Positions 21,154 through 32,251 of a stretch of DNA of 64,000 bases are shown in pieces. Numbering within the stretch: position 1 is the first letter of the stretch; every line of letters begins with the position of its first letter. This DNA is from Brachionus manjavacas (taxonomy: Eukaryota > Rotifera > Eurotatoria > Ploima > Brachionidae): positions 4,230,501 to 4,294,500 of the forward strand of contig JAHQIY010000001.1 of assembly GCA_019054805.1 (NCBI GenBank). The letters are read 5' to 3'. Under the pieces are notes generated by a model that saw nothing but the letters and a program-made list of their open reading frames with translations, did no database searches and was not told where the DNA came from. A program made the translations under genes and the position numbers.

Positions 21154-21234
21154 GTTTATTTAACAAATTATGAATTCAAAAAATCTATTTGAATAATTAC
21201 TTTATTTAATAATAAGATGGGTCATAAATCATAG

Positions 21235-21370
21235 ATTTTTATAAAGATTTTAAAAACTTTAAGTCGAATAAGATTTTATTTAATGGACAACATGGTTTTA
21301 GAACTTGACATTCTTGTCAAACAGTTATCCATTAGTATATTAGTGAAAGGTTCGTATTAATCAATAAAAT
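21235..21370 (+). mobile_element. Short LINE reverse-transcriptase fragment
   Basis: A plus-strand frame reads KILFNGQHGFRT, then HSCQTVIH. (Q)HGFRxxxSCxTQ is a conserved fingers-region motif of LINE reverse transcriptases. The fragment ends within about 130 bp. Confidence 0.45.
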
Positions 21371-21550
21371 TGGGTTTTAAGCCAAAATTCACTTCGGGTA
21401 TTAAGAAAATTAGTAGAGAGCTTAAAATATTTAATGGGTGTTGATTAATTAGGTGTAAAAAAATCAAATGAGTTTTTATTAAAAAAAAATTGTAAAAAAA
21501 AATTTATTAAGAGTATTGTTTAATCTTGGTGACTTAATTAAAAAAAAACA

Positions 21551-23501
21551 TTTGACAAAGCCGATATTGCAGAAAAAGTATATCAAAGGAATGGTCAAAA
21601 TACACCAAAAATGATAGAGGCATAGGTTCCAAAGTACCTTATCGATGCTCAACATAAAGTTAAGAAAAGACTACATCTTTCCTATGTAGCCTCTAAGGTA
21701 GGGTGGGAAAAGGTCGTCAAATTCTTTGACGAAAGGGATTTGGTAGACAATGCCAACTCCATCTTTCAAAGAGATAACGTAGTGGTCGTTAATAACCACT
21801 CTAAAGCCCCCGTCTTTCAGGGAGGCCTCCTCAATCTAGTAGAGGAGCAAAATCACGCACCCGCTCAAAGAGCCGGGTGCGCTTTTAATGAGCTAGCCAG
21901 ATTGCCGTCGGATGTAAGACAGAACTTAACTAATAATATCCTGACACCCACCCAGGATCACCCGGCGTTTACCAGAATACACAGGTGGGAGTTCGGTCGC
22001 CCAGTAACAAGACGTTACTTTTGGGATAACGGCACGAACCAATATTTTTTTGTTGAGTCGGGAGGGTACGAAGATATTCCTGAAGAGTCCAAAGAGGACC
22101 TTCAGGAATTAGAAGAACCTGAGGAATTGGAAGAGCCTAGGACACCGGGCCCCAATCAGACATCACCTCATCCTACCACCACCACTAATCCCGTCCAAAC
22201 AGCAGATTCCCCTGGCAACAGCTTATCTGTTCGCTTTAGGCCCCTAAGATTACCAGAGGATACCCCACTTAGAGTCAAAGTAGATGCTTACTTTGCTCCT
22301 CCGACTTCTATACAGCAATTAAACGCTGAATTTCCCATTTCTAAGGCCCTGTATGCAAAACTTAAAAACGGGCTTAGGATTTGAACGAAAGGGGGTTGTG
22401 CTCGAACACAAGGGTGTCAGCACAAAATTAAAGCCAGGGACTTCGACAGAGACCAAGTATTAGCTTCTCTCCTCAAGGCAGGTATTATCGAGAAAGCCCC
22501 CCACAAGAAAGTTCCCCGTTTCTGCGGAACTTTCTTCTTAGTAAGGAGACCCGGCTCCAAAGTAAGACCTATAGCCGATTTCTCGGCACTCACAAAGGTC
22601 ATTGAAGCGCCTAAATTCGCTTTGAAGTCTTTGTACCAGGTGGCCCAAGAAATAAAATGGCCAAAACACCTATGGTATTCCAAAATAGACTTCAAGCAGG
22701 CCTTCTTCAATATAGAACTCCACCCCGACAGTAAATTTGTCACTACCCTCGGGTATAGAGGGGAGTTCTATAATTTTACCCGAATGTCCTTCGGACTGAG
22801 TATCGCACCCTACATCCAGCAAATGCTGCTGAACAGTGTGCTCAAATTCATCAAGAATAACACAGTTCACATATGGGCATCTGGACGACCTCATCATAGC
22901 ACATCCAGATAAAAGAAAGCTCCAAGTTCTTCTGGATGTGCTTAGGGAAAAGTTAAGAAATGCAGGTTGGGTGTTGAATACACTCAAGTCCGTTTTAAAC
23001 CAGGTAAGAAAACTTAGTTTTCTTGGAGCAAATTGGGACGGGCTAGGTATCACTCGAAGCAGGGAAGCCACAAAATTTGTTAGGGACATGTCGGAGTCTT
23101 TACTATTCTCTGACGTTAAGGGCAGGACCCTCATGAGAGTGAGAGGGTACCTGAATTATTATCTGGGGTTCGCGGGGAAGGTGGAGCCCATTATAAATAC
23201 CTTCCTCCGCATGACTGTCACCACTAGATGCTACTACTGGTGGTACATGAGCCTGATCCTCATATGCGACAGGCTCAAATTTAGGAGTCAAATTTAGTGA
23301 GCTTGGGGTCGTAGATGGCTACTCGGGGCTGCTAACATGCATCGTTTCCTCTCGCTAATCATCATGGTAAACCGGATGAGGAGTTTTTTCGACGTCCGCG
23401 TATCATACGTGCCATCTGCCGCCAATCCAGCAGACGCGCCTTCTAGGCGCATAACACCATCAATCGAGCCTACGCATAGGCACTACAATGATCGCGTATA
23501 A
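21551..23501 (+). pseudogene. Gag-pol retroelement ending at RNase H, no integrase
   Basis: One reading frame runs from about 21551 through a gag-like protein (Pro/Glu-rich around 22080-22200; short TAG break near 21625). It crosses a TGA at 22382-22384 and continues in the SAME frame into reverse transcriptase: RPIADFSAL, YSKIDFKQAFFNIEL (first catalytic Asp), MSFGLSIAP. A one-base shift near 22870 precedes HLDDLIIAHP, where DD is the catalytic pair, and the connection domain (RVRGYLNYYLGFAGK). A degraded RNase H follows, closing with VSYVPSAANPADAPSRR and a stop at 23499. The first RNase H acidic residue is not evident. No protease, integrase or tyrosine recombinase is seen. Codon use is much less AT-rich than the neighbours. 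It is broken and probably inactive. DIRS-like, Ty3-like and hepadnavirus-like relationships are all possible. Confidence 0.7.
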
Positions 23502-23835
23502 ATATAAGCTGCCCGACGTATTACCTGTAACTTTCAAACTTTATTTTTAAATTTCTAATAAAAACGACTGACTCGTGGTCAAGCCACCGGTCAGCCAACA
23601 TTTTTGCATCGAATTGATCATCTAAACCGCAATTATTACCCAGTCGAAACTGGTTCCCCCTATTTTTATGATGAAAGAGGTTTAAACATTCGCCCTGTAT
23701 TACAGAAATATTTGGAAGATTTTTCACCCTCGAGGCCTGCATGACTAACACGCAAACCATTCGGCTATACTTGCTCAAAAATGTACTTGAAAAGGAGATG
23801 AGCGCCTCCCCATTATCCACTAGGATAGAATAGGG
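23497..23835 (+). mobile_element. LTR-like 3' end of the gag-pol element (first copy)
   Basis: Directly after the RNase H stop come TATAAATATAA (23497) and, 50-60 bp later, AATAAAA (23558), as expected of LTR U3/R. The following 270 bp, to about 23830, are less AT-rich than the surroundings. A 99-codon antisense frame here is probably fortuitous. No second LTR was found upstream of the gag region, so the LTR label is tentative. It is duplicated at 32252-32590. Confidence 0.4.
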
Positions 23836-23880
23836 TCAATTATCATTATTATAAATAATTATATCAAGAAAATGACCCTA

Positions 23881-24121
23881 AACATAAATCTGATGAATGT
23901 AGGTGTTTTTGTCAAAGTAAAAGAGTTGGTCAAAATTCAAAAGTCTAACGCCAAAATTTGGAAAAGTCAGAGTCAAAGTATGACTTTTGCTTTTACATAT
24001 TTTTTTGTTCAAGAACTTATGACTTTAATTTTTGACATTTTCTTTTTAACTTTAAATTTGACTTACCCATCTTATTGAATTGCGTTTCAAAAAACACCTA
24101 CACTCATCAGATTTATACAGT
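23881..24121. mobile_element. Tc1-type MITE (copy 1)
   Basis: Inverted ends read ATAAATCTGATGAATGTAGG and its near complement, flanked by TA at 23879-23880 and 24122-24123. It is 241 bp with no ORF. The same element lies at 32636-32877. Confidence 0.65.
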
Positions 24122-24279
24122 ATGTTGCAAAAGTTTAGAAATTGGTTATTTTATTTATCTTAAATTGTTTATTTGTTGTATTTAACGAAAAATTGAGTGC
24201 AAAAGAAAAAAAAATAAAAGCACTAATTTGTAGAATTTTTTTTTCTCTACAATTTGATATATGACACTGGGAATAAAAA

Positions 24280-24597
24280 TATATTATTTTTTATTTATTT
24301 GTTTTCTGTACCGAGCTAAAGCTCATTCAGAATAAGTTAAAAATAAAAAAAATAAAATAAAAATAAAATTAAAGTTAATAAAATGAGATAAAAAAAAAAG
24401 AATCAAAATAGAGTAAATAAGCTAAAAAAATGAAAGTTGAAAAGACATAAATTGGAAAAGATTGTTTCATGTGACATATGTTTAAATAATGCTTTTTTCT
24501 TATTAAATACTGAGTTTTACTTAAGTTTTTAAGGTTTTTGTTTTAATTTCTTTTTGTCAATTTTATATTGTTAATGATTTTGATGAATTGTTGTTCA
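24280..24597 (-). mobile_element. 3' fragment of LINE family C
   Basis: This minus-strand 3' UTR carries the GAGCTTTAGCTC hairpin and an AAATAAATAAA tail. It is about 320 bp and highly similar to the 3' UTR of the longer copy next to it at 24598-24860, so it is a 5'-truncated insertion of the same family. Confidence 0.65.
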
Positions 24598-27112
24598 ATT
24601 AATATTTATTATTTATTTATTTGTTTTCTGTACCGAGCTAAAGCTCCTTCAGAATAAATAAAATATAAAATAAAAAAATAAAATAAAAATAAAATTAAAG
24701 TTAATAAAATGAGATAAAAAAAAAGAATCAAAATAGAGTAAATAAGCTAAAAAAAATTAAAGTTGAAAAGACATAAATTGGAAAAGATTGTTTCATGTGG
24801 CTCATGTTTAAATAGTTCAAGTTTCAGGAAAAAAAGAAGAAATAGTAAGGTAGCAATTACACAATGGAGTTGGGTATTAAATATTCGAGACTGAACTCAA
24901 AAAGACGATTCGAGACTGTTTGTAATTTTAGTGTATTAAAAGCTTCATGTTGCACGATGTTGGAGGGAGTATCATATTTTAACTTAAGGATAGATCTTAC
25001 TGCTGTATTCTGAATTGCTTGTAGTTTTTTGATATTATTTTCTGAAAATGAATTTAAGCAAGGAAAAGAATAGTCAAAAATCGATCCGACTAAAGATTTA
25101 TTTAAATTTCCTAGTGTGTTTTGATTGAGACCCCATTTTTTGTTTGACAATATCTTAATAATATTTAGCCTTTTGTTGCAGCGTTCTTTAATTTCGTCTA
25201 TTTGTATATTAAAGTTTAACTTAGAATCAAATTTAATACCAAGAAACTTGATTTCTTTTTGGCTCACTATTCTGTTTCCATAAATTTTTAAGTTTAGATT
25301 ATCACCCTCTTTTTTGTACCTAGAAAAGACTACTGAACACGACTTTTCAACTGATATCTTCATTTTCCATTTAATAAGCCATTGTTCTAGTTCGTTGGTG
25401 TATTTATTAATCTTATTTTCTAGGTTCCCTTTCTTGTTATAAATGAAGAATGTAACTAGATCATCTGCGAAAAGCAGAGAGTATTCGTTATTTGTTTTGT
25501 TTCTTTTTGGGATGTCATTAATATATATACTAAATAAAAGAGGACTAATTACTTAGCCTTGAGGAACACCTGCAGTTATTTGAAATTCGTCGCTCAATTG
25601 GTCATTCACATTTACCTTAAATGTCCTACTATCTAAAAAGGATCTAATCCAGTTAGTCATGTAATGAGGTGGATTCATTTTAATCAATTTAAAAAGTAAA
25701 CCCTCATGCCAAACCCTATCGAAGGCTTTAGAAATATCAAAAAAAAGGCCACAAACTCTTTTTTTTCTATTAAATGATTCCACAATTTTTGGAATTAAAA
25801 ATAAAAAATTATGTGATGTTCGCCGGTGTTTCCTAAATCCAGATTGCTCCTGGATAAGGAGTGAATTTTGTTCCTTTTTAATCATAGTAATGTTCGATGT
25901 TTTCCATGCTTTAAGGACTCTACCTTCTCGAAAAGATAAATTAAAAATTTCTATAATTTCTATTAATGAATTTCTAGGTAAGTTTTTTAACATTAGATTA
26001 TGAATTTGGTCAGGTTATGTCGCTTCATTTTTCAATCTTTTTAGAGCCATAATAAATTCATTTAAGCAAATTGGATCATTAAAATTAGACTTATCATAAT
26101 TTCTAAAGAATTCAGAGTTAGAATTAAGTTTTTCGAAATCTTTATCACGATCAATTAAATCAGAATTAGGACTAAATATTGAAGATAGGAGTTCTCCAAA
26201 GCTTTTTCCATTTTCTTCATTAGTTTTGAATTCCTTGTCATTTAAAAACAAATTTGGGATTAAATTTGATCCTTTTTTTGATCTAAATTTATTTATTTTT
26301 ATCCAGAATAGTCTACTTGTCAGTGGGTTTTCTTCCATTTTCTCAATAAAATCAAACCAATTTTGATTCCAGATTTTTTTAAAGAGGCCTTTAACTCAAA
26401 TGTAAGTTTATTAAATTTTGTCTTGAGATTTTGACAGCGAGTTTTTTGAAAGTTTCTTCTTACTTTCCTGCGTTCTTTTATCAGAATAACAATGTTCGGG
26501 GGAAGACTGGTTTTGTAGATTTTCTGAGAAAGGTAAGGAATGCTTTTATGAGAAGCAGATATGATTTTTTCTGTAATTTTATCATTTAGTTGATCAATAG
26601 TGAGGGGACTTTCAGTGATATTAACTAATTGAGAATTTAAAATCTCGCTGAATAATTGCCAGTTTGCTTTCTTTAAGTTAAGTTTTTTAGCTGTAGATTT
26701 ATTTATTAATTGATAGCCCATAGAAATCGATGCTTCGATTGGGAAATGGTCACTAGTCATATCTTGACTAATTAGGACACAAAAGTCGGTTATTTTGTCA
26801 ATTAATGAAGAAGAAACTAAGAAAAGATCAAGAATTTCAAAGTAATTCCTAATGAAAATATTGAAAGTAGGACGCTTATCATTGATTACTTAGAAGTCTT
26901 ACTCATTGATTATTCTTTCCAACATTATGCCGTTTTCATTTTCCCCTACGCAGCCTATTTGCTTTGTTCTGGCGTTAAGATCACCACCTAAAATGTAGTT
27001 TCTACATTTTTTACTAACAGTTTTAAAAAACTCAAAGTTCAGAATCATATTGGGTGGATTATAAAGACTGAATATAAACAATTCATTATTCTTTCCTAAG
27101 TTCATTTTTATA
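24598..27112 (-). mobile_element. Dead LINE family C (endonuclease + RT), copy 1
   Basis: Minus strand, in order: endonuclease part (27112-26899, GGDLNARTKQIG), endonuclease end (MTSDHFPIEA at 26760), linker, and reverse transcriptase (DISKAFDRVWHEGLLFK and ITAGVPQG, ORF 25993-25553). After a TAA stop the frame continues to LFADDLVTFF and a thumb region (25363-24857, FDYSFPCLNSF). Between MIKKEQ and the SGFRKH fingers motif about 50 residues usual for the family are missing, so RT motif 2 is deleted. A GAGCTTTAGCTC hairpin and AAAT tail close the element. It is inactive. Confidence 0.85.
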
Positions 27113-27583
27113 AATAAGCTAAAAAAATGAAAGTTGAAAAGACATAAATTGGAAAAGATTGTTTCATGTGACATATGTTTAAATAATGCTTTTTTCTTAT
27201 TAAATACTGAGTTTTACTTAAGTTTTTAAGGTTTTTGTTTTAATTTCTTTTTGTCAATTTTATATTGTTAATGATTTTGATGAATTGTTGTTCAATTAAT
27301 ATTTATTATTTATTTATTTGTTTTCTGTACCGAGCTAAAGCTCCTTCAGAATAAATAAAATATAAAATAAAAAAATAAAATAAAAATAAAATTAAAGTTA
27401 ATAAAATGAGATAAAAAAAGAATCAAACTAGAGTAAATAAGCTAAAAAAAATTAAAGTTGAAAAGACATAAATTGGAAAAGATTGTTTCATGTGGCTCAT
27501 GTTTAAATAGTTCAAGTTTCAGGAAAAAAAGAAGAAATAGTAAGGTAGCAATTACACAATGGAGTTGGGTATTAAATATATCT
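27113..27583 (-). repeat. Third partial copy of the LINE C 3' region
   Basis: Starting AATAAGCTAAAAAAATGAAAG, the segment repeats about 24413-24887, including the junction between the 3' fragment and the longer LINE. It therefore copies an already assembled arrangement. Confidence 0.8.
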
Positions 27584-27660
27584 TGATTCGAAACCTTCTT
27601 TGTATTCTTTCACCAGTCTTTCAACCAATGAAATAGAATGACTCAGTCCTGTCCCAACAT
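27576..27660 (-). other. Short unidentified coding-like remnant at LINE insertion site
   Basis: The minus frame is open for about 28 codons (contains LVERLVKEYKEGFESRY) in unique DNA between the third LINE C copy and the Jockey-like poly(A). It looks like protein-coding sequence interrupted by the insertion. Family unknown. Confidence 0.25.
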
Positions 27661-27816
27661 TTTTTTTTTTTTTTAAATAATTTGAGGGGAGCCTCGGGCA
27701 GCACAGAATGGAACTAAGTCCTTCTTTTTAGCCCAACGAGTGTAAAAAACGAATAAAAGTAAAAAAAAAAAAAAAAAAAAAATTACAATAAAAACTAGTT
27801 TTAAAAAGAAACGAAA

Positions 27817-30500
27817 TTAAACATCGTCTAAAATAGATTTGAATATTTGAAATAGTAAATTGAATTTTTCATTCGAGTTGTTTACTGTGAGTTGGGCTTG
27901 ATATGACTCGAGATCTTGGATTAGTTGTTGATGATTTGCCTTTTTGGTTAGGAATTTGTACAAAAGCTTTTTTGATCTGGTTTCTAATAAGTCTAAGCTG
28001 AGGGATTTGTGGATGGTAACAATTTTGGTTTTCAATGGGAAAAATTTGATGTGTTTGAGCACTTTGTTTTGAAGTTTTTGGATGTATAGTCGAATTGCGA
28101 ACGAATAAAGTTTTTGAAAATGATTTTACAAATTGACATTGAGTTTTTTAGCCTAAGACCTTTGATTCTGCGAATAAGATTGATCTTGGACGACACCTTG
28201 GTGTTGATATTTTCGAATAGGTTCTTGAAGCACAATTTTGGATCGAATTGGATACCTAAAAAAATTGGAAAGGGCTCTAGAGGGATCGGTTGGTTGTCTA
28301 TTTGTAATTTTAGTTTGTATTTGGATTCGTAGTTTGCACGATGACCAGCAGTTGTAAAGACGGACTGGAATGTTTTGTTTGTCTTTATACGAAGGCCTCA
28401 TTGGCTACAGAAGGTTTGGATGCAGAGAATAGTGTGATTTAACTTCTGTTCAATTAATCGTAGTGATCTATTCGAATACCAAATGCACAGATCGTCCGCG
28501 AAAAGAGCAATTTGAATATCGTTTGGTATAATTTTTGTTATATCGCTGAAAAATAACGAAAAAAGAGTTGGTGAAAGACAGCTGCCTTGGGGTACACCAC
28601 TCGTGATTTCAAATACGTTTGAGAGGTAATTATTGATTGAGACCACAAAAAAAATTTCAACAAAAACAAAAATTGGTTCAAGCCTAGTTTTTTGATTTTA
28701 TGAAGGATGCCTTTGTGTGATGCCATGTCAAAAGCCTTTTCAAGGTCAAATAAAACCGCACCAGTGTACTCTTTTTTGTTAAAGTTTGTGATAATAGACT
28801 GACTCAACCGAAAGATATGGTCTTGTGTGCTCATGTTTTTTCTAAACCCGGACTGACAATGGGGTAACAGTTGTTTTTCTTCGATCCATTTTTGTAGTTT
28901 GAGGTTAATTTTTTTATCTAACAGTTTGGATAGACAACTGATTAGTGAGATGGGTCGGTATGAGTTGAGATCGTCCGGTGGTTTGTCTTTCTTTGGAATC
29001 ATAATTACTTTAGAAATTTTGAATTCGGAGGGAATGTGACCAAGCTTTTTTGAGGCGTTGTATAGATCTAAAATACGTTTCAGGAAGGAGCTGGGGAAAT
29101 TTTTTAGTAATTTATTATTTACCTTGTCAAGACCCGGTGCTGATTTTGGATTGGTTAGGGCTAGAGCCTTCATAAATTCTTGTCGATCGATTAAGGCGTC
29201 ACGAAGATCTTTTTTTTCGTCACGAGGGCTGTTTGCGTGAGTACGGCTTGGATTGGGTATTTCGATTTGGGTAGATGGGTTAAAAATCGTTTCGAGTTTT
29301 GCTCCAAATGCATTCGCAAAGTCTTTATCGTTCTTGAAGTAGTCTCCATTTTTATTTTTGATCTTAGCTGAGTTAATATTGGAGTTCTTTTTATTACAGC
29401 CTTGTTCGAATCTTTTCAAAGCGTCCCAGCATTTCGTTTCGTTCTGTTTGAAATTGGAGAGCTCGCTTAGTTCGAACTCCAAATTTGATTCTTTGATCCG
29501 AGAAATTTGTTTTTTAACGCGGTTGTTCAAAAGGTTAAAAAGCTTGTTGAGTTGTGGGGAGTTTGATTTTTGTTTTAATCGCTTGATATGGTGTTTGAGT
29601 TTGATTTGATCGACGAGGTGTTTTGGAATCGGTTTTGGGTTAACGGCTTTACAATTAAAGTGGATCGTTGATGTGCATTTTTCAACGGTGGAGTTGATTA
29701 GGATAGTAAGTTGGGAGAGTTCCATATCGATATCAGCTTCATTTTTTAGTTCTTTCATAGGTTCGAGATTCGCTAAGGTTTGGTTGAACTTTTGCCAATT
29801 AATTTTTTTAGTTTTAAAACTTTTTGTTTCCGAGTTAATGTTATTAAATGTAGTCATTGTTGGTTGATGATCGCTTATTTTGAAGTCAAGAACTTGGTGA
29901 GATTCGAAATATTTGCGAATCGAATTGGAGCAAATGGACAAATCAAGGACACTTTTGCCACGATTGTATGTGCATTTCGACGAGTTTAGGACGTGCATGT
30001 TTAATTCGCTTAGAATGTTTTCGAGAACTTCGCCTTTTGGGTCGGTTGACTTACAGTGCCACATTGAGTTTTTTGCATTTAGGTCACCGATGATGACTGA
30101 ATTTATGTGTTTATTCTTTATATGATCAAAAATTTCTGGGTTAATACGAGTACAAGGACTGCAGTAGATCGAGAAGATTGCTAGTTTCTTGTTGTTTTGG
30201 AGGTAAAGTTCATATCCAATACCGTTTTCGTGCGTTAGAATGTTTGACAAGTCGATTGGGTTCCCACCAAGTTTTTTTGATACAGATGGCAGCTCCGCCA
30301 CCTTTCCGAAACAGCCTATCAGAGCGATAGACGTTATAATTTAATAAGTTTAAAGGTTTCTTGGGCTTTAAAAATGTCTCGTTGATGCTTATGACGTCGG
30401 GGTCAGTTGATTCGATAAGATTTTGTAATAAAATTTTCTTTGATTCGTTAACTATTGATTGAGCGTTTAGATGTAGAATTTTGAGTTTATTGTTCATCAT
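27817..30500 (-). pseudogene. Jockey-like ORF2: endonuclease and reverse transcriptase, frameshifted
   Basis: ORF2 starts MMNNKLKILHLNAQS at 30500. The AP-endonuclease domain shows ISINETFL, GDLNAKNSMWHC and ISDHQPTM. The RT shows NSYRPISLISCLSKLLDK, SGFRKNMSTQDH, DLEKAFDMASH, GVPQGSCLSPTLF (28600-28560) and FADDLCIWYS. At least four breaks are visible: an A-run slip near 30275, another near 28650, a stop at 28398, and a shift near 28050. The C-terminal part ends at 27817. Homopolymer slips dominate, so some could be sequencing errors. As written the protein cannot be made. Confidence 0.85.
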
Positions 30501-31851
30501 CGTTGGAATCGAACTCGATGTCTTTGTCTTCATCACTGTTTGATGACATATTGTGATTTTCTTGTTGCTCAGCAACAAGTTTGTTCATTACAAAGTTGGC
30601 ATGGCTTGGACCTAGATTTTTGTTGACAAGGTTCACAAAAAATTGTGGGTTTTCTTCAATGGATTCGGTTACTTGGTTAAAGAGCTTGATGGTATCAATC
30701 AGAAGATTGAGCATAGATTTGGCCAAGTTTTCTAAATGAACATTAGGATTTGATCTAGAGTTTGTTGAGTTTGAATCAGAGTAGATACGAGTGAAGTTTG
30801 AAGTTACGGTTTTGCTTGTTTTCGATTCGATTTGAATCTTTTTTCGGTTAGTTTCTTGAATGATGGCAGGGCATTGTCTGCTACATGATGGGTGGTTCCC
30901 TGGACAATTAACGCATCTGAAAAGTGCTGGGTCATTTATCTTACAATTGACATGTGAGTGTTTGCCTCTGCATCTGACACAAGTTGGATTTTCGTCGAGG
31001 TGTGGACAGTTTGATTTCATGTGGCCTATTTTTTGACAATGGAAACATTGGTCTGCTTGAATATCGAACTTCCATGGTCTGGCTTTAACAATAGTGCTAC
31101 CAATTTGTATTTTGCCTGCTTTGACTATTTTTTCGAACGATTCACGATTATTGATTAGAGCTTTTATAGTTTTGAGTGGTTCTTTTGTGCTTTTTTTGAC
31201 TATTCTAAGAGCTTTAGTGATGTCGTGTCTTGTTTGAAGTTCGTAGAGGTTACCTGAGTCTGTGATGTCAAAATCTAGACTTACGTTTAAAAGAGCTAGA
31301 TAGAATTTCGGTTCTTTGTTTCTAACGGCATCTACACCATGGACGAATGCATCGTTTGGAAAAGTTGATTTGATTAATTCGATATTTTCTTCTGAATCAG
31401 ATTTTATGACGAGTTCATTTCTCTTGTTAATGTAGGCATTGATGATGGTACAGTGCGGTAGGCATCTTTTCAACTCTCTGTCTAAGCTGAGGTAGCCTTT
31501 GAGTTGAGGTGGGAATTGTTTTTTACTTGTGAATTTGACTATAAAGTTTTGTTTACTGTTATTTTGAGACGGTTCATCTGAGGTGGTGCATTGTTTTGCT
31601 TGTGAATTGTTTCTAGTACGTTTACGAGGTTGTTGGTCTTGGGGTGAGTTTTGGTTGATTTCGAGAATAAGAGGTTGAGGCTGTGGGGCTTTTGATGGGT
31701 TGACGAGTTTTTGAGATGGTACGTTTTGTTGTGCGAGTTGATTCATTGCGTTAAAATAAGCGAAAAATGCTGGATGCATCATGTTTGGTAATTGATTCCA
31801 TGGGTTACATGCACCCTGTAATGGGGGTCCCATTGAGTTGGATGTACTCAT
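30487..31851 (-). CDS. Jockey-like ORF1: gag-type zinc-knuckle RNA-binding protein
   Basis: The frame is intact at 454 codons, from ATG at 31851. The N-terminus is Gln/Pro/Asn-rich. A central region with DAVRNKEPKFYLALLNVS fits the RRM-like fold of Jockey gag proteins. It is followed by CCHC knuckles: CFHCQKIGHMKSNC, CVRCRGKHSHVNC and CVNCPGNHPSC. The C-terminal end is acidic (DEDKDIEFDSNDDEQ). The protein would bind element RNA and form the retrotransposition particle. Its stop TAA overlaps the ORF2 start by 14 bp. Intact length suggests a fairly recent insertion. Confidence 0.85.
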   Translation of the reverse strand: MSTSNSMGPPLQGACNPWNQLPNMMHPAFFAYFNAMNQLAQQNVPSQKLVNPSKAPQPQPLILEINQNSPQDQQPRKRTRNNSQAKQCTTSDEPSQNNSKQNFIVKFTSKKQFPPQLKGYLSLDRELKRCLPHCTIINAYINKRNELVIKSDSEENIELIKSTFPNDAFVHGVDAVRNKEPKFYLALLNVSLDFDITDSGNLYELQTRHDITKALRIVKKSTKEPLKTIKALINNRESFEKIVKAGKIQIGSTIVKARPWKFDIQADQCFHCQKIGHMKSNCPHLDENPTCVRCRGKHSHVNCKINDPALFRCVNCPGNHPSCSRQCPAIIQETNRKKIQIESKTSKTVTSNFTRIYSDSNSTNSRSNPNVHLENLAKSMLNLLIDTIKLFNQVTESIEENPQFFVNLVNKNLGPSHANFVMNKLVAEQQENHNMSSNSDEDKDIEFDSNDDEQ

Positions 31852-32251
31852 TCTTTAAATAAATGAGTTGGAGCGGAAAAAACCGAGGTAGAATCCGAAT
31901 GAAAGGAGACAACAGATTTGTAAAAAAAATTATGTTAATTTTTTTTTTCCTTTTTTTTTTTTTTTTTTTTTTCCACCACTAGATGCTACTACTGGTGGTA
32001 CATGAGCCTGATCCTCATATGCGACAGGCTCAAATTTAGGAGTCAAATTTAGTGAGCTTGGGGTCGTAGATGGCTACTCGGGGCTGCTAACATGCATCGT
32101 TTCCTCTCGCTAATCATCATGGTAAACCGGATGAGGAGTTTTTTCGACGTCCGCGTATCATACGTGCCATCTGCCGCCAATCCAGCAGACGCGCCTTCTA
32201 GGCGCATAACACCATCAATCGAGCCTACGCATAGGCACTACAATGATCGCG

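Larger units (their letters stand above)
19850..21172. repeat. Inverted duplication with divergent core
   Basis: Left arm about 19850-20455, right arm about 20600-21172. High identity covers the promoter, exon 1, intron 1, the start of exon 2, the end of exon 3 and the immediate 3' flank (AGTTTATTTAACAAATT on both). Identity is lost from just after the first Cys pair to just before the CC motif. Confidence 0.75.
23219..27112. repeat. 3.9-kb duplicated block, copy 1
   Basis: The block matches 31974-35859 almost base for base, with scattered substitutions and homopolymer indels. It contains the RNase H tail, LTR-like segment, a MITE, a LINE 3' fragment and most of a dead LINE. The left edge is CACCACTAGATG in both copies. 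The right edge in this copy is inside the LINE endonuclease domain. Confidence 0.9.
27661..31972 (-). mobile_element. Near full-length Jockey-like LINE
   Basis: A minus-strand element of about 4.3 kb with 5' UTR (31972-31852), ORF1 gag, ORF2 endonuclease-RT and a 3' UTR ending in A(16) (T run at 27661-27676). ORF1 with three zinc knuckles followed directly by an overlapping ORF2 is the Jockey superfamily layout. A long A/T homopolymer also marks the 5' boundary (31943-31972), which is unusual. Several one-base indels break ORF2. It separates the two copies of the 3.9-kb duplicated block. Confidence 0.85.

Noticed and set aside
23705..23790. tRNA-like A-box on the minus strand (TAGCCGAATGG)
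   Set aside because: No B-box or complementary acceptor stem could be found; at most a very decayed tRNA-derived sequence.
23521..23820. 99-codon minus-strand frame (and its copy at 32276-32575)
   Set aside because: Conservation comes from the segmental duplication, not from selection; it lies in the LTR-like region and has no recognisable domain.
28538..28650. C-terminal end of the long minus frame as the true ORF2 end
   Set aside because: The frame there is a slip product; the catalytic GVPQG and FADD motifs continue in another frame at 28646-28398.
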